Below the pieces are notes generated by a model. It searched no databases. It saw only the letters and a list, made by a program, of their open reading frames with translations, and was not told where the DNA came from. A program made the translations under genes and the position numbers. A stretch of 64,000 bases of DNA from CAVTQZ01 sp963737015 (lineage in GTDB: Bacteria; Actinomycetota; Acidimicrobiia; Acidimicrobiales; UBA8190): NCBI GenBank assembly GCA_963737015.1, contig CAVTQZ010000001.1, forward strand, positions 2,108,001-2,172,000. The letters run 5' to 3'. This document shows positions 1 to 8,894 of this stretch, piece after piece. Within the stretch, counting starts at the first letter, position 1, and each line of letters opens with the position of its first letter.

Positions 1-1975
1 CGTCGGTCATAGCTTCCTCGTCGACGCCATGCTCCTCGAAGTCGGCACCAGCGGGAATGGCCCGCTGGTGCCCTCGGTGTACAACGTTCCGCGTCGAGTT
101 GCTGCCGATGCGCCGCAGCTTCAGCACGCGCTCCGCGTACCGCTCTTCGTCTAAGAGGCGTTCCCGAGCCCGCAGGAGGTCGAACTGGGTAACAAGTCCG
201 TGCAATTTGCGGTGATCGCGACGTTCCACGACCGGCAAAACGCCAATCCCAGTAGAGGCCATCCTCTCGGCGATTTGGCGCAAGGTTTCATCGGGATATG
301 CGACGGCGAACGACGATACAGCCAGTTCTCCCGCTTTGAGGTGAGTTTGGCTCCGGCATTCGATAATGCGGCTCAAAGGCAAAACAGCGACGAGCCCGCC
401 GTTGGAGGTAACCACGGGGTACAAGCGTTGGCGGCGAAGATACGAGCCCTCTTCCAAGAGGGGATAGATTTCCCGTAGGCGCGTAGCGGGTTCGACCGAG
501 TAAATGTCTGCGTCCATGACCTCTCGCACGAAGACTGCCTCGAGTGGATCGACGCTGTACTCGCGCATCACGTGGAAGCCGCGCCTTGCGACTTTCTCGG
601 TCAGAATCGAACGTTTGAGGACAAGGACGCTCGAGATGTGAGCGATGGTGGTGGCCACTAGCAACGCAAGCAGGATGTTCTGATCGTGAGTGAGCTCGAA
701 ACAAAAGACGATTGCCGTGAAAGGCGAGCGAGTGACCCCGGCGAGAGCTCCCGCCATACCTATAAGAGCCCACGTACCCGATGTTGCGCCAGGAATGAGA
801 TGCCCCGTGAGAGCACCGAGGGCCGCGCCCATCATGAGGATCGGGGCGAGTATTCCGCCACTCGTGCCGCTGCCCAGAGAACCCGCCCAGATCACCAGCT
901 TTGTCACCAACAACAGCGCGAGCGCTCCGAGCCCGAGCTTCCCCAAGAGTTCGAGATGGATTGTGTCGTATCCCACGCCGAGCGCCCGCCGGTCCACGAT
1001 GCCGCCGAGACCGATCAAGAGTCCGCCAATAGCCGGCCACCACATCCAGTGGAGATGGCCCTTTAATTTCATGAAGAGGTCTTCGGACCTATAGACGGCT
1101 TGGGTCATAATCCACGCCGCGAGTCCCGAGAGAATCCCTATCAAGGCCGCGCCCGCCATGACATCGGTACCGGGCGCGCCGTGTGGCGGAACAGGAAAAA
1201 GGGGCTGGGGCTGCACGAGGTGTCCGTTTGCCATGGCGATCCTCAACGCATCCGCCACCGCCGCGGCCAGGCCGATAAGGACCATGGAGCGCGGCTTCCA
1301 TTCGAAGGCCAGAAGCTCTACCCCGAACAAGGTCGCCGCCACTGGCGTCCCAAAAACCGCGCTCATTCCAGCCGCGGCTCCGGCTACCAGAAGGGCGCGC
1401 CTCTGCGCCGCTGTAAGGCGAAAGAGCTGACCAACGATGGATCCGAGCGCCCCGCCGGTCAAGATGATCGGGCCTTCCGCCCCGAACGGGCCACCGGTGC
1501 CGATACTTATCGCGGCTGAAATGGGTTTGAGCATGGCGAGACGAGGGGGGACACGGCTCCCGTTTATCAAGACGTTCTCCATCGCTTCGGGAATTCCGTG
1601 TCCTCGGATCTGCTCCGAGCCGAAGCGTGCCATGAGTCCGACGACAAGGCCACCGGCCACTGGGATAACGATCGCGACAGCGCCAAGCGAATTGGCATTC
1701 GGTGAAACGAGATGGAAAGAGACGCGTCCGTAATAGAACAGGTTTGTGAAGAACCCGATCAGCCCGAGTAAGACGAGGGAGATGCCCGCCCCCGCGACCC
1801 CCACTCCGAGCGCCAAGGGTACGAGGCGTAGAGTGTCCAAGGTCGTCGTGAAGTCTCCAAGGGACCGTTCCGAAGTGTCTTCCGGACGCCTATCGGTCCC
1901 GAGGTAGGTGGAATCGTCTGAGACTTGGGAATCCCCCGCGCCTAACTGTTTGGCTTCCCCCGATCGAATCTCCAT
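1..1975 (-). CDS. ClC-family chloride channel/antiporter with C-terminal CBS domains (3' end outside window)
   Basis: Membrane chloride channel or chloride/proton exchanger. Reading the minus strand from ATG at 1975 gives about 120 hydrophilic and membrane residues, then GHGIPE at about 125-130 (the GSGIPE signature) and GPFGAEGP at about 162-169, where the Glu matches the gating glutamate of ClC proteins. A GILAP filter-type motif follows. The last 170 or so visible residues resemble a pair of CBS domains. The frame stays open to base 1, so the C-terminus is missing. GAGGAG lies directly against the ATG, which is close for a ribosome site, so an upstream in-frame TTG is possible. Divergent from a MarR gene. 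Family assignment is firm; transported ion and regulation are inferred. Confidence 0.9.
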   Translation of the reverse strand, partial: MEIRSGEAKQLGAGDSQVSDDSTYLGTDRRPEDTSERSLGDFTTTLDTLRLVPLALGVGVAGAGISLVLLGLIGFFTNLFYYGRVSFHLVSPNANSLGAVAIVIPVAGGLVVGLMARFGSEQIRGHGIPEAMENVLINGSRVPPRLAMLKPISAAISIGTGGPFGAEGPIILTGGALGSIVGQLFRLTAAQRRALLVAGAAAGMSAVFGTPVAATLFGVELLAFEWKPRSMVLIGLAAAVADALRIAMANGHLVQPQPLFPVPPHGAPGTDVMAGAALIGILSGLAAWIMTQAVYRSEDLFMKLKGHLHWMWWPAIGGLLIGLGGIVDRRALGVGYDTIHLELLGKLGLGALALLLVTKLVIWAGSLGSGTSGGILAPILMMGAALGALTGHLIPGATSGTWALIGMAGALAGVTRSPFTAIVFCFELTHDQNILLALLVATTIAHISSVLVLKRSILTEKVARRGFHVMREYSVDPLEAVFVREVMDADIYSVEPATRLREIYPLLEEGSYLRRQRLYPVVTSNGGLVAVLPLSRIIECRSQTHLKAGELAVSSFAVAYPDETLRQIAERMASTGIGVLPVVERRDHRKLHGLVTQFDLLRARERLLDEERYAERVLKLRRIGSNSTRNVVHRGHQRAIPAGADFEEHGVDEEAMTD

Positions 1976-2053
1976 CTCCTCGAAGAATTCCTGAGTCAAC
2001 TGATTGGCCAACTGTTGGGGGGCGCGACAGTTTCACGACAAATTGCCCGATTC

Positions 2054-2076
2054 ATCGTATCAAGATGTTATCGTAT
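2054..2076. promoter_or_regulatory. Direct repeat ATCGTAT x2 at the MarR start
   Basis: Two copies of ATCGTAT (2054-2060 and 2070-2076) lie 16 bp apart and overlap the likely start codon of the MarR gene, in the roughly 100-bp space shared with the divergent ClC gene. A MarR autoregulatory operator is possible, but there is no clear palindrome and chance is not excluded. Confidence 0.25.
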
Positions 2077-2536
2077 GAGCATGCCCCTGCCGAATTCTGC
2101 GTATTCCAAGCTTCTTCGACTGCGCACATCGTTGAGGCATTTCGAACGCTGGAGCGAACAACAGGCGCATGACGCGGGGCTGACGTCCGCTCAGCACCAG
2201 CTCCTTCTGGCAATAAGGGGCCACCAAGACGACCGGGGGCCGACCATCGGTGAAGTGGCGGACTATCTCATGCTCCGCCATCACAGCACCGTGGAACTCG
2301 TCGACCGTGCAGATGCGGCAGGACTCGTCAGGCGCCGACGAGATACAGAGGACCACCGCGTGGTCCGCCTCAGTCTCACCAGAGTCGGTGCTCGAAGGCT
2401 CGAGCAGCTCTCATGGCTTCATCTCGAAGAACTAAAACGACTGGCGCCTCAACTCTCGGAGCTCTCCGAGGGTCTAGGGCCTATCAGGACTGCCCGGGGC
2501 GGAACGAGAATTGATCAGAGTTCCGCCGCCTCGTAA
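2075..2536 (+). CDS. MarR-family transcriptional regulator
   Basis: Winged-helix DNA-binding regulator of about 153 residues. The LTSAQHQLLLAI segment, the recognition region TIGEVADYLMLRHHSTVELVDR and the wing RRRRDTEDHRVVRLSLT are typical MarR features. The frame extends upstream to 2015, but ATG 2075 (MSMPLPNSAYSK) gives the usual family length and starts just before the first helix. The divergent ClC channel gene is the obvious candidate target. The ligand is unknown. Confidence 0.88.
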   Translation: MSMPLPNSAYSKLLRLRTSLRHFERWSEQQAHDAGLTSAQHQLLLAIRGHQDDRGPTIGEVADYLMLRHHSTVELVDRADAAGLVRRRRDTEDHRVVRLSLTRVGARRLEQLSWLHLEELKRLAPQLSELSEGLGPIRTARGGTRIDQSSAAS

Positions 2537-2597
2537 ATCCCTTCGGGGCCAATGCCACCAGACAATCGGGGCCGGCACGCCCACTTCTCAACCCTTC

Positions 2598-2849
2598 TCA
2601 AACATGGCCATGGTGAAACGAGTGGAATGTGTGGAGGGCATGAACCGGATGAACCAGCAATGCGTGTCTGCATTGCCAGCACAGTCTCTCCTCTTTACCT
2701 CCCTGCATGAAGGTGAGTCGTTTGCAATGCTGGCAACGGGTGAACTTGAGCGCCCCCAATACGCCCAGACAGCCAACGATCACTCCTACCGTAGTCACCA
2801 CTGCAAGCACCAGCACCATCAGGCCTGCGATTACTTCTAGGACCACCAT
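2598..2849 (-). CDS. Small membrane protein with CxxC zinc-ribbon pair and His-rich tail
   Basis: An 83-residue protein not recognised as a named family. Residues 1-33 form one hydrophobic membrane helix. A CQHC knuckle and a CWQC knuckle about 18 residues apart follow, resembling a zinc ribbon, and the last 17 residues contain six histidines (HPVHALHTFHSFHHGHV). A ribosome site GAGAGG lies 2 bases before the ATG. Metal binding is inferred from the Cys and His content. Nearby SCO1 and nickel/cobalt permease genes make a metal-related role thinkable but unproven. Confidence 0.65.
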   Translation of the reverse strand: MVVLEVIAGLMVLVLAVVTTVGVIVGCLGVLGALKFTRCQHCKRLTFMQGGKEERLCWQCRHALLVHPVHALHTFHSFHHGHV

Positions 2850-3052
2850 TACCTCTCACCTCGTGATCTACTCTCCGGCTAGTACTGCCAATAAGTATAT
2901 CGTCCTACGATGCGCTGGCAAGGTCGTGAGGTGATACACTCGTAAGGCGATATACTTGGCCGCGGGCAGAAACAATGGTGGGTAAATAACAGACGAGCGG
3001 ATCCTGTTTCAACGTTGCGTAGCCGCCCCGGTGCCGCTCGTTGGCGGGTTCG

Positions 3053-3691
3053 TTAAGTTCGGCTGAAACTGACATTCGCCTCTGGGACGTGAGGCTGATC
3101 GTTAAATGGTCTCGTCGGGTGCCGCGTCGTGACACCGACGGCGAGCAGCCACAGAGGCGGTGCAGCAGCCGCACAACGCTCGGCCAGTCCCAGGAGGGCG
3201 CTGTGATGTTCGAGGGCGTACCATGCCGCGAGCGCAGGTGAGACTCTCGCCGCTGCGAAACTTGGAGTACTCGTCAACAGCGATGCAGGATGCCCTAGAC
3301 GCGAAGCGAACGCGGGCCAGGAGCAGCAGGTCACGGCGACAGCGATAACAGCGAGCTCATCCGCAATCGAGTAGCCGTGACGCGGCGCACGGACGAGGGC
3401 AATCGATAGCGTCGCCACACCCCCTGCGGCGGGCAGGACCCGGCCAACACGTCCCGCGAAATACAGTCCCAGTGCGGCGAGCAGATAGCAAACACCCACT
3501 CCGGCCAAGGCTGAGGTCATCACCCACGAGTCGGTCGCTCCCCACCCTGCGAGTTGGCTGATGGTGTCGCGGATCAGGTTGTACGAAGCCGGCTGCAAAG
3601 CCGCCGAGATCGAAACGCCGCCGATGAGTAGAACCGGCGCCGCGCCGGCGGCTGCCACCGCCCACCAGGGGGTGGGTGTCAAATTCGTCAC
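3053..3691 (-). CDS. DUF998 family membrane protein
   Basis: Integral membrane protein of about 212 residues with several hydrophobic segments. The N-terminal motif (ASYNLIRDTISQLAGWG) is characteristic of DUF998 proteins. The frame is open back to 3721, but GTG 3691 overlaps the stop of the upstream SCO1 gene as GTGA, so coupled initiation there is preferred. Function unknown in the family. Its coupling to SCO1 suggests co-expression. Confidence 0.8.
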   Translation of the reverse strand: MTNLTPTPWWAVAAAGAAPVLLIGGVSISAALQPASYNLIRDTISQLAGWGATDSWVMTSALAGVGVCYLLAALGLYFAGRVGRVLPAAGGVATLSIALVRAPRHGYSIADELAVIAVAVTCCSWPAFASRLGHPASLLTSTPSFAAARVSPALAAWYALEHHSALLGLAERCAAAAPPLWLLAVGVTTRHPTRPFNDQPHVPEANVSFSRT

Positions 3692-4440
3692 CCCCCGGGA
3701 AGGTCCTCGTGCATCGACCACGCGAGCACGGAGAGGATGTCCGCCGGGGTGTAGTTGGGGTTCGGCGGATGGGCGAGGTGCTGGCGACCGAGATCATCCA
3801 AGAACGCCTTGAGCGTCGGGTTCAACCTCCCGTGAAAGTTCGGGGCCGCGGCAGTCACGAAGCGCTCTATGCCCTTGGGGTCGATCACGACGAACCCGTC
3901 AGAGTGGTCTATGTCGTAGGTGAGGGGCTTCCCGGTCCACCAGTCGATTGAAGGCGGGTTGTCCTCAGGCACCTGCTGGTATACGAACCCGAAGAATTCG
4001 GCGAACCGAGAAAGCGTTTGAGGGGTTTCAGTCACGAGCTGCCAAGTCGCACCGGTCAGCTTTGCGTAGGCGGCTAGGCGTGCAGGGCTGTCTCTCCCTG
4101 GATCGACGCTGAGCTCCACAATCTGGACCTTCGATGCAGCGTGGTCAGCCACGAGCGAACGCTGAACCGCAAGCAGGTCCCCTGTCGTCATCGGGCAGAT
4201 GTCCGTGCAGAGCGTGAGAAATGGAACGAGGAGGATCGTCTTCCCGGACCACGCAGCGAGGTCGACACTCTGGCCGTGCTGGTCGGTGAGGACGAAGGTC
4301 CGGACCGCCTTAGGGACGGCGCGGTCCGATATTGCGCCGAGGGACGGGGAGGGGGCCATGGACTGCGAAGAGCACGCCACGAGCAGGAGAGCGCATGTAC
4401 CGAGGACAACGGCCAACCCCAACCTTGCCCAGCTCAACAT
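3688..4440 (-). CDS. SCO1/SenC-type copper-binding lipoprotein
   Basis: Thioredoxin-fold protein of the SCO1/SenC/PrrC family, anchored outside the membrane. Members deliver copper to or maintain the CuA site of cytochrome oxidase. From ATG 4440 there is a lipoprotein signal with lipobox LLVAC (Cys23), then the CxxxC copper motif CTDIC (Cys78, Cys82) and the partner histidine in DIDHSD (His179), so all three ligands are present. The start is chosen for the signal peptide and the GGAGGAG ribosome site 4443-4449; the longer frame to 4707 is discarded. Its stop overlaps the DUF998 start. No oxidase genes are in view, so the target is inferred. Confidence 0.9.
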   Translation of the reverse strand: MLSWARLGLAVVLGTCALLLVACSSQSMAPSPSLGAISDRAVPKAVRTFVLTDQHGQSVDLAAWSGKTILLVPFLTLCTDICPMTTGDLLAVQRSLVADHAASKVQIVELSVDPGRDSPARLAAYAKLTGATWQLVTETPQTLSRFAEFFGFVYQQVPEDNPPSIDWWTGKPLTYDIDHSDGFVVIDPKGIERFVTAAAPNFHGRLNPTLKAFLDDLGRQHLAHPPNPNYTPADILSVLAWSMHEDLPGG

Positions 4441-4716
4441 CGGCTCCTCCAGAGACTCGGTCTTACCAGGACGTAGCCCCTCTGCCACCTCATGCACAAA
4501 GATCGTGAACTCAGTTTCGTCGGGTGGTCGAGGACGCTCTTCGTAGCGTCGAACCTCACGACGTTTGGCCAAACAATTACTTGCGTCCGCCGGCTTTAGC
4601 CACCTCGCAAGCTGGTGACTACTGGTAGGTCTTAAATGCAGTCGGCGCCCCACCAACCAGCGGGGACGAATGGCTCGCCTACCCATCCCGCGATGCCGAC
4701 CCATCACGGTGTGATG

Positions 4717-4748
4717 TGCAATCAGCTACCTGTTGCATTCAGTTCGCA
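4717..4748. promoter_or_regulatory. TGCAA/TTGCA inverted repeats upstream of Ni/Co permease
   Basis: TGCAA (4717-4721) and TTGCA (4733-4737) form an inverted repeat, followed by TTCGCA (4743-4748), ending 43 bases before the permease start. These half-sites recall the TTGCAA-type boxes of actinobacterial nickel-responsive Fur proteins (Nur), though the spacing differs from the published box. Weak and inferred. Confidence 0.25.
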
Positions 4749-4791
4749 TTTCTGTGACACTGCTGCGGACGCCCCGAGCGAGGAGGATGGC

Positions 4792-5940
4792 ATGGCACAT
4801 CCCGCCAGGCGGCTAAAGGCGGTCCAACGCGCGCTGAGCCCGGGCGAATGGGCTCGCGCCGGCGGAATGGCGGCCACGGTCATAGGTCTCTACGTACTCG
4901 GCTTCGTCATGCTTTTCGCCGCCATACCTCACCACTACCACCTCTCGTCCAAGGAGATCTTCGGTGTCGGGACCGGCATTCTCGCTCTCACGCTCGGTAT
5001 GCGCCATGCCTTCGACGCTGACCACATATCTGCGATCGACAACACCACGCGGAAGCTAATGGCAGAAGGCAAGAGGCCGCTCAGCGTCGGATTCTTCTTC
5101 TCCCTTGGTCACTCGACGATCGTCTTCATCATGGCGATCTTCTTGAACTTCGGTATCCGAGCGCTCGATGACCAAGTGAAGAACGATGGGTCGGCTCTCC
5201 ACAACGTCACGGGCATCATCGGGACTGCGGTCTCCGGAACCTTCCTGTACCTGATAGCTGCACTGAACGTTGTCATTCTGGTCTCCATCGTCAGGGTCTT
5301 CATGGACCTACGTCGGGGCAAGTACGACGATGCAGAGCTCGAAGAACAACTGAACAAACGGGGCCTTATGAACCGCTTCTTCGGGCCGCTCTCACGCCGG
5401 GTCGACGCAACTTGGAAGATGTACCCGATCGGCGTCTTGTTCGGTCTCGGCTTCGACACCGCGACCGAAGTCTCCCTCCTCGTCCTATCCGGGACCGCAG
5501 TGGCAAGCGGGTTGCCCTTTTACGCGATCCTTTCGTTGCCGATCCTCTTCGCTGCCGGCATGAGTTTGTTCGACACACTCGATGGTTGTTTTATGAATTT
5601 CGCTTACGGGTGGGCCTTTGCTCGGCCCATTAGAAAAGTCTTCTACAACATTACGATCACCGGCCTCTCGGTCGCGGTGGCATTCTTCATCGGAACGATC
5701 GAGATCCTCGGTCTTCTTCCCTCAGAATTCAATTGGACCGGGAGTCTGTGGAAGTTCTTCGAGAAGTTCAACATCAACACAGCCGGATTCGTGATCGTGG
5801 GAATATTCGTCTTTACATGGATCGTCGCCCTCTCCATCTGGCACTTCGGTCGCATCGAGCAACGCTGGGACAGCGCCGCGACAAGGGCCCGGATGGCGAG
5901 AGATCGGGCCGCCCACGAACCCGTGCTCGACCACCTGTGA
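4792..5940 (+). CDS. NiCoT-family nickel/cobalt permease
   Basis: Inner-membrane high-affinity Ni2+/Co2+ transporter of the HoxN/HupN/NixA family, 382 residues with about eight hydrophobic segments. The signature HAFDADH (72-78) in the second helix, GLGFDTATE and LFDTLDGCFM are all present. ATG 4792 is preferred over the in-frame ATG 4636 because it follows GAGGAGGATGGC and begins at the conserved part. Divergent from SCO1. Whether nickel (urease, hydrogenase, superoxide dismutase) or cobalt is the substrate cannot be told. Confidence 0.93.
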   Translation: MAHPARRLKAVQRALSPGEWARAGGMAATVIGLYVLGFVMLFAAIPHHYHLSSKEIFGVGTGILALTLGMRHAFDADHISAIDNTTRKLMAEGKRPLSVGFFFSLGHSTIVFIMAIFLNFGIRALDDQVKNDGSALHNVTGIIGTAVSGTFLYLIAALNVVILVSIVRVFMDLRRGKYDDAELEEQLNKRGLMNRFFGPLSRRVDATWKMYPIGVLFGLGFDTATEVSLLVLSGTAVASGLPFYAILSLPILFAAGMSLFDTLDGCFMNFAYGWAFARPIRKVFYNITITGLSVAVAFFIGTIEILGLLPSEFNWTGSLWKFFEKFNINTAGFVIVGIFVFTWIVALSIWHFGRIEQRWDSAATRARMARDRAAHEPVLDHL

Positions 5941-6155
5941 CCAAAGGTGGAGCGTCCGGACCGAGTTCCCTCCCTGATCGCATCACAGAGAACGCCAGAC
6001 GTAAGACAGGCCTCGCCACTGAGCATGTCTATTCGGGGGTCGGGTACGTCGAAGCCGGCCCGTCCAGCGGCGACCCATCGTGCTCCTACACTGTTGGCTC
6101 GCCCCGCAGCGGCGGGAGCCTCGAACACTGTAAGCGTTGAGTGCGTTGGATTGAG

Positions 6156-6761
6156 ATGAATGCGACGGACAAATCGACGGGCCCAGACCTTGGTCCTCTC
6201 ACGTCTCTGATTGGCACATGGGAAGGGTCCAAAGGCCTCGACTATTCCTTTGTTTACGCAACGGGAGAACAGGAGGAGGTTCCCTTTCGCGAACGGGCCA
6301 CCTTCTCTCCCGCCGGTCCTGCCCATAACGGCGCCCAGTCATGCTGCCGGCTTGATTACCGACTTGCGGCATGGCGAATGGATGAGAGCATCCCCTTCCA
6401 CGTCGAGGTTGGTTATTGGTTTTGGGACCCTGAGCACGAGCTCGTTATGCGGGGATTCGCCACGCCGCGAGGAATAGTTGTTTTGGCCGGCGGAACTACG
6501 AAGTCAGCCGATAAGACGATTTCGATCGTGGCAGATGAGGCATCGGAAAGCTATGGGATCTTGTCCAATCCCTACTTGCTGACCACGGCACGTACGACGA
6601 GGTTCGAGGTGACGCTCGATCTATCTCAGGCGGGTCAGTATTCGTACGATCAGAAGACGTTCATGTATCTATCTCGCATCGATGGCACTCTTTGCCATCG
6701 CGATCGCAACACTCTCGAACTTGTCTCTGAGACCCCAAGCTATCCGGGACTCGAGTTCTAG
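6156..6761 (+). CDS. Heme-binding beta-barrel (nitrobindin-like / FABP-like) protein
   Basis: About 201 residues, predicted to be one 10-strand barrel. It opens with LGPLTSLIGTWEGSKG, the GTWxG start of nitrobindin-like proteins, followed by VGYWFWDP, a central TPRGIVVLAGG, and a C-terminal IDGTLCHRDRNTL. That order matches bacterial FABP-type heme-binding barrels. Many relatives have HHT where this one has CHR, so heme ligation is uncertain. GTG 6141 is an alternative start. Physiological role unknown; peroxynitrite or NO chemistry is proposed for nitrobindins. Confidence 0.75.
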   Translation: MNATDKSTGPDLGPLTSLIGTWEGSKGLDYSFVYATGEQEEVPFRERATFSPAGPAHNGAQSCCRLDYRLAAWRMDESIPFHVEVGYWFWDPEHELVMRGFATPRGIVVLAGGTTKSADKTISIVADEASESYGILSNPYLLTTARTTRFEVTLDLSQAGQYSYDQKTFMYLSRIDGTLCHRDRNTLELVSETPSYPGLEF

Positions 6762-6811
6762 CGACTCGAACATCAGCTTGGACAGTCTCTCGCATTCCGA
6801 GGCCTCGCCTG

Positions 6812-7642
6812 TCATGCGCCAATCCGGCGATACAGACATTGTCCACCGCCCGAAGCATGGAGTCGGCCGTCGGGGGACCACACCCGGGCACTCCATCCGA
6901 AGAGGCCGCGAATCGATAGCGGCGCGGACCCATCACACAGCAACCACTCTTCGTTTTGAGCAGGTTGGTGGAATGCAACATTCAAATCAAGGCTCGGCGC
7001 CGTGAAAGGGGGCTGCCTCCAGGCATGCGGCCGGTGAGCAGACGGCCAACTGGGGAGGTCCACCAAAATCACCGACCGTGCAGCGTCAACCCACGGATCT
7101 GGGTATGTTGCCGTTGGCTTGAACCGTAGCCATTGTTGCCACGACGCGGGACGAGGTCCTTCTGGCGGCCAAACGGGTTCAAAGCCGATGGGCTTGGCAT
7201 CAAGGTTGTCCCAGAAGCGATAAGGCCGAGGAGTGTCCTCGGGCACGAGCTCGGTCATGCTCGGAAGCGACTCCGGGCCGGGAACGTCCGGAGGGCGCGT
7301 TTCGTCGTGCTCGAGTCCTTCGCCTTGCCCCGTGCTCCAGACCATGGCGTCAAGGATGGACCGGCCTCTCTGGCTCACCTCAACCCGAAGGGAGGTTGCC
7401 CCTCGTCCCGAGCGCCGGGTGTCGACGATGATGTCAATTGACTCGAAATGGCCGACGCCCAGGTAGTGACACGAGAGCGCTGCCGGGAAAGGATGGGGAC
7501 TGACCTTTCCAGCGGCCCGGAGCGCGCACGCTGCCACGTAGCCGCCCATGGGACCCCATATCTCCCAATCCTGGCTGAGAAACGCTCTGAAGCGGCCCTC
7601 GCCTACAGCCTCAAGCTCTGTGTCTTCGGCGAGATCTCCCAC
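6812..7642 (-). CDS. Acyl-CoA thioesterase, TesB-like double hotdog
   Basis: A 276-residue protein matching TesB-like (acyl-CoA thioesterase II-like) proteins. The N-terminal half has the substrate-side motif WGPMGGYVAA and RSILDAMVWS. The C-terminal half carries a second hotdog with LDLNVAFHQPAQNEEWLLCDGSAP and ends in SPDGRLHASGGGQCLY, the usual last strands. It would hydrolyse acyl-CoA to free acid and CoA in the cytosol. GTG 7642 is preceded by GGAGTGCC. It sits alone, so the physiological acyl group is unknown. Confidence 0.85.
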   Translation of the reverse strand: MGDLAEDTELEAVGEGRFRAFLSQDWEIWGPMGGYVAACALRAAGKVSPHPFPAALSCHYLGVGHFESIDIIVDTRRSGRGATSLRVEVSQRGRSILDAMVWSTGQGEGLEHDETRPPDVPGPESLPSMTELVPEDTPRPYRFWDNLDAKPIGFEPVWPPEGPRPASWQQWLRFKPTATYPDPWVDAARSVILVDLPSWPSAHRPHAWRQPPFTAPSLDLNVAFHQPAQNEEWLLCDGSAPLSIRGLFGWSARVWSPDGRLHASGGGQCLYRRIGA

Positions 7643-7857
7643 GGCACTCCTCTTGCTCGAACGAATGGCTTCACGTCCAGTCCCCAGTGTTGCGGCACGT
7701 TAAGTCGTTTCTGGACGCTTCTGGTTGTTCCTCGCGCACTCGGGCTCGGACGTTTCGGGATTCGAAATCGCGAACGTTTCGAGGGGTATCCGCTTGGCGT
7801 GCCAGTTCTTGACCCGAAATTTTCGCGAGTTCGGTCAAGGTGTAAAAACCTGAGACG

Positions 7858-8337
7858 TCATGCAGCCGACGCCGCCGCGACATGCGGCAGGGCGAGGATC
7901 GGCTCCAAAGGCGGCCCTTGCTCTTTCCCGAGGGCCCGGAGCGCAAAAAGGGCGAGAGCTTGTTCGTGTGCCACGTACGCTTCGGCTATCTCGCGCTCGA
8001 CGTCGTCGTAGGCGAGTTCGACGAGCTGTCTGTACTTCGCGAGAAACTGGGAGATGATCGGCTCAAAGGAGCCAAGGAAGTCGTCCCACGCCATTTCCGA
8101 TGCCGGCTCGGCCAACTGTCTGGCAGAGGCAATCGAGGAGGCCGTGTCACCGCGGTCGAGATGCCTGCGCTCGAATACAGGCTCTGCCAGTTCTTTGGTA
8201 GCTCGCTCGAGCAATGTCAGCACCTCCAACTGATGTCGGCGCTCTTCATCCTGCTGTCGTTCGGCGAGCAGCCCGAAAAGGGCTTCGCCGAGCACTTCAC
8301 CTTGGTAAGACTCGACCCAAAGCTGTTCTGCATCCAT
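7858..8337 (-). CDS. Ferritin-like helical hypothetical protein
   Basis: 159 residues, almost wholly helical. The pattern ESYQGEVLGEALFGLLAER, a middle block RHQLEVLTLLERATKE and AEAYVAHEQALALF suggests a four-helix ferritin-like fold with Glu and His-Glu positions that could bind two metals. Not assigned to a named family with certainty. ATG 8337 is used; ATG 8333 is not in frame. Single gene, no operon partner. A regulatory or metal-storage role is only inferred from fold. Confidence 0.55.
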   Translation of the reverse strand: MDAEQLWVESYQGEVLGEALFGLLAERQQDEERRHQLEVLTLLERATKELAEPVFERRHLDRGDTASSIASARQLAEPASEMAWDDFLGSFEPIISQFLAKYRQLVELAYDDVEREIAEAYVAHEQALALFALRALGKEQGPPLEPILALPHVAAASAA

Positions 8338-8420
8338 CGCCCGACCTTACTAATCAAAAGCTATTCCGGTTCTCGACCGATAGCGCCACCGTGCCCCACG
8401 ACCACTTGCGTTGTCGGGTA

Positions 8421-8894
8421 TTAGCTCCCACTCCGGCTGGTCGCCTCAGCAGCTGCTTTGATGCGCTGCAGTGTCCGACCCATACCCCGGCGAAGCATCG
8501 TCTTCCGCGGTGTAAGTGCATCGCTGATCCGTATTAGCGCTGTCGACCAGAGGTATTCGTACGACTCCGTGACGAGGGTGCCTACGTCGGAAGACTCGAA
8601 TCGATAGCGCCATCGAGTGGATTCCCGCCCCATTAGGACCGTCGTGAAGGCAAACTCATGCCCCCTCTCGGCTGCCACGACTCTGCCACCGACAGACCAG
8701 CGATACGGTCCGATTCGATTATGGCCGAGGAACTCTGCTCCCACGGCCGGTCCTGTGGTGCTTCCGACCCATTCGCAACGGCGGCACTCGGGACTCCATT
8801 CACCCATGCGGCACATGTCTGAGACGAGGTCGTAGACGACCTCGGGTGCAGCCGAAACCTCGATTCGCTCCTCTCCCGTGGTCGGGATCGCCAT
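8421..8894 (-). CDS. SRPBCC-family (START/Bet v1-like) protein
   Basis: 157-residue lipid- or ligand-binding fold of the polyketide cyclase/dehydrase type. It begins RIEVSAAPEVVYDLVSDMCRMGEWSPECRR, where the conserved N-terminal strand, helix and W-S-P segment are clear, and has FLGHNRIGPYRWSV and WRYRFESSDVGTLVTESYE strands. ATG 8894 follows AGGAGGTGGACG; the longer frame to 9056 is not needed. Ligand unknown. Confidence 0.85.
   Translation of the reverse strand: MAIPTTGEERIEVSAAPEVVYDLVSDMCRMGEWSPECRRCEWVGSTTGPAVGAEFLGHNRIGPYRWSVGGRVVAAERGHEFAFTTVLMGRESTRWRYRFESSDVGTLVTESYEYLWSTALIRISDALTPRKTMLRRGMGRTLQRIKAAAEATSRSGS

Noticed and set aside
288..1043. 251-codon minus-strand frame within the ClC gene
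   Set aside because: It is another frame of the same strand; the ClC frame has the conserved filter and CBS motifs.
4600..4791. Cobalamin riboswitch before the NiCoT permease
   Set aside because: No B12-box-like sequence was seen in the leader.
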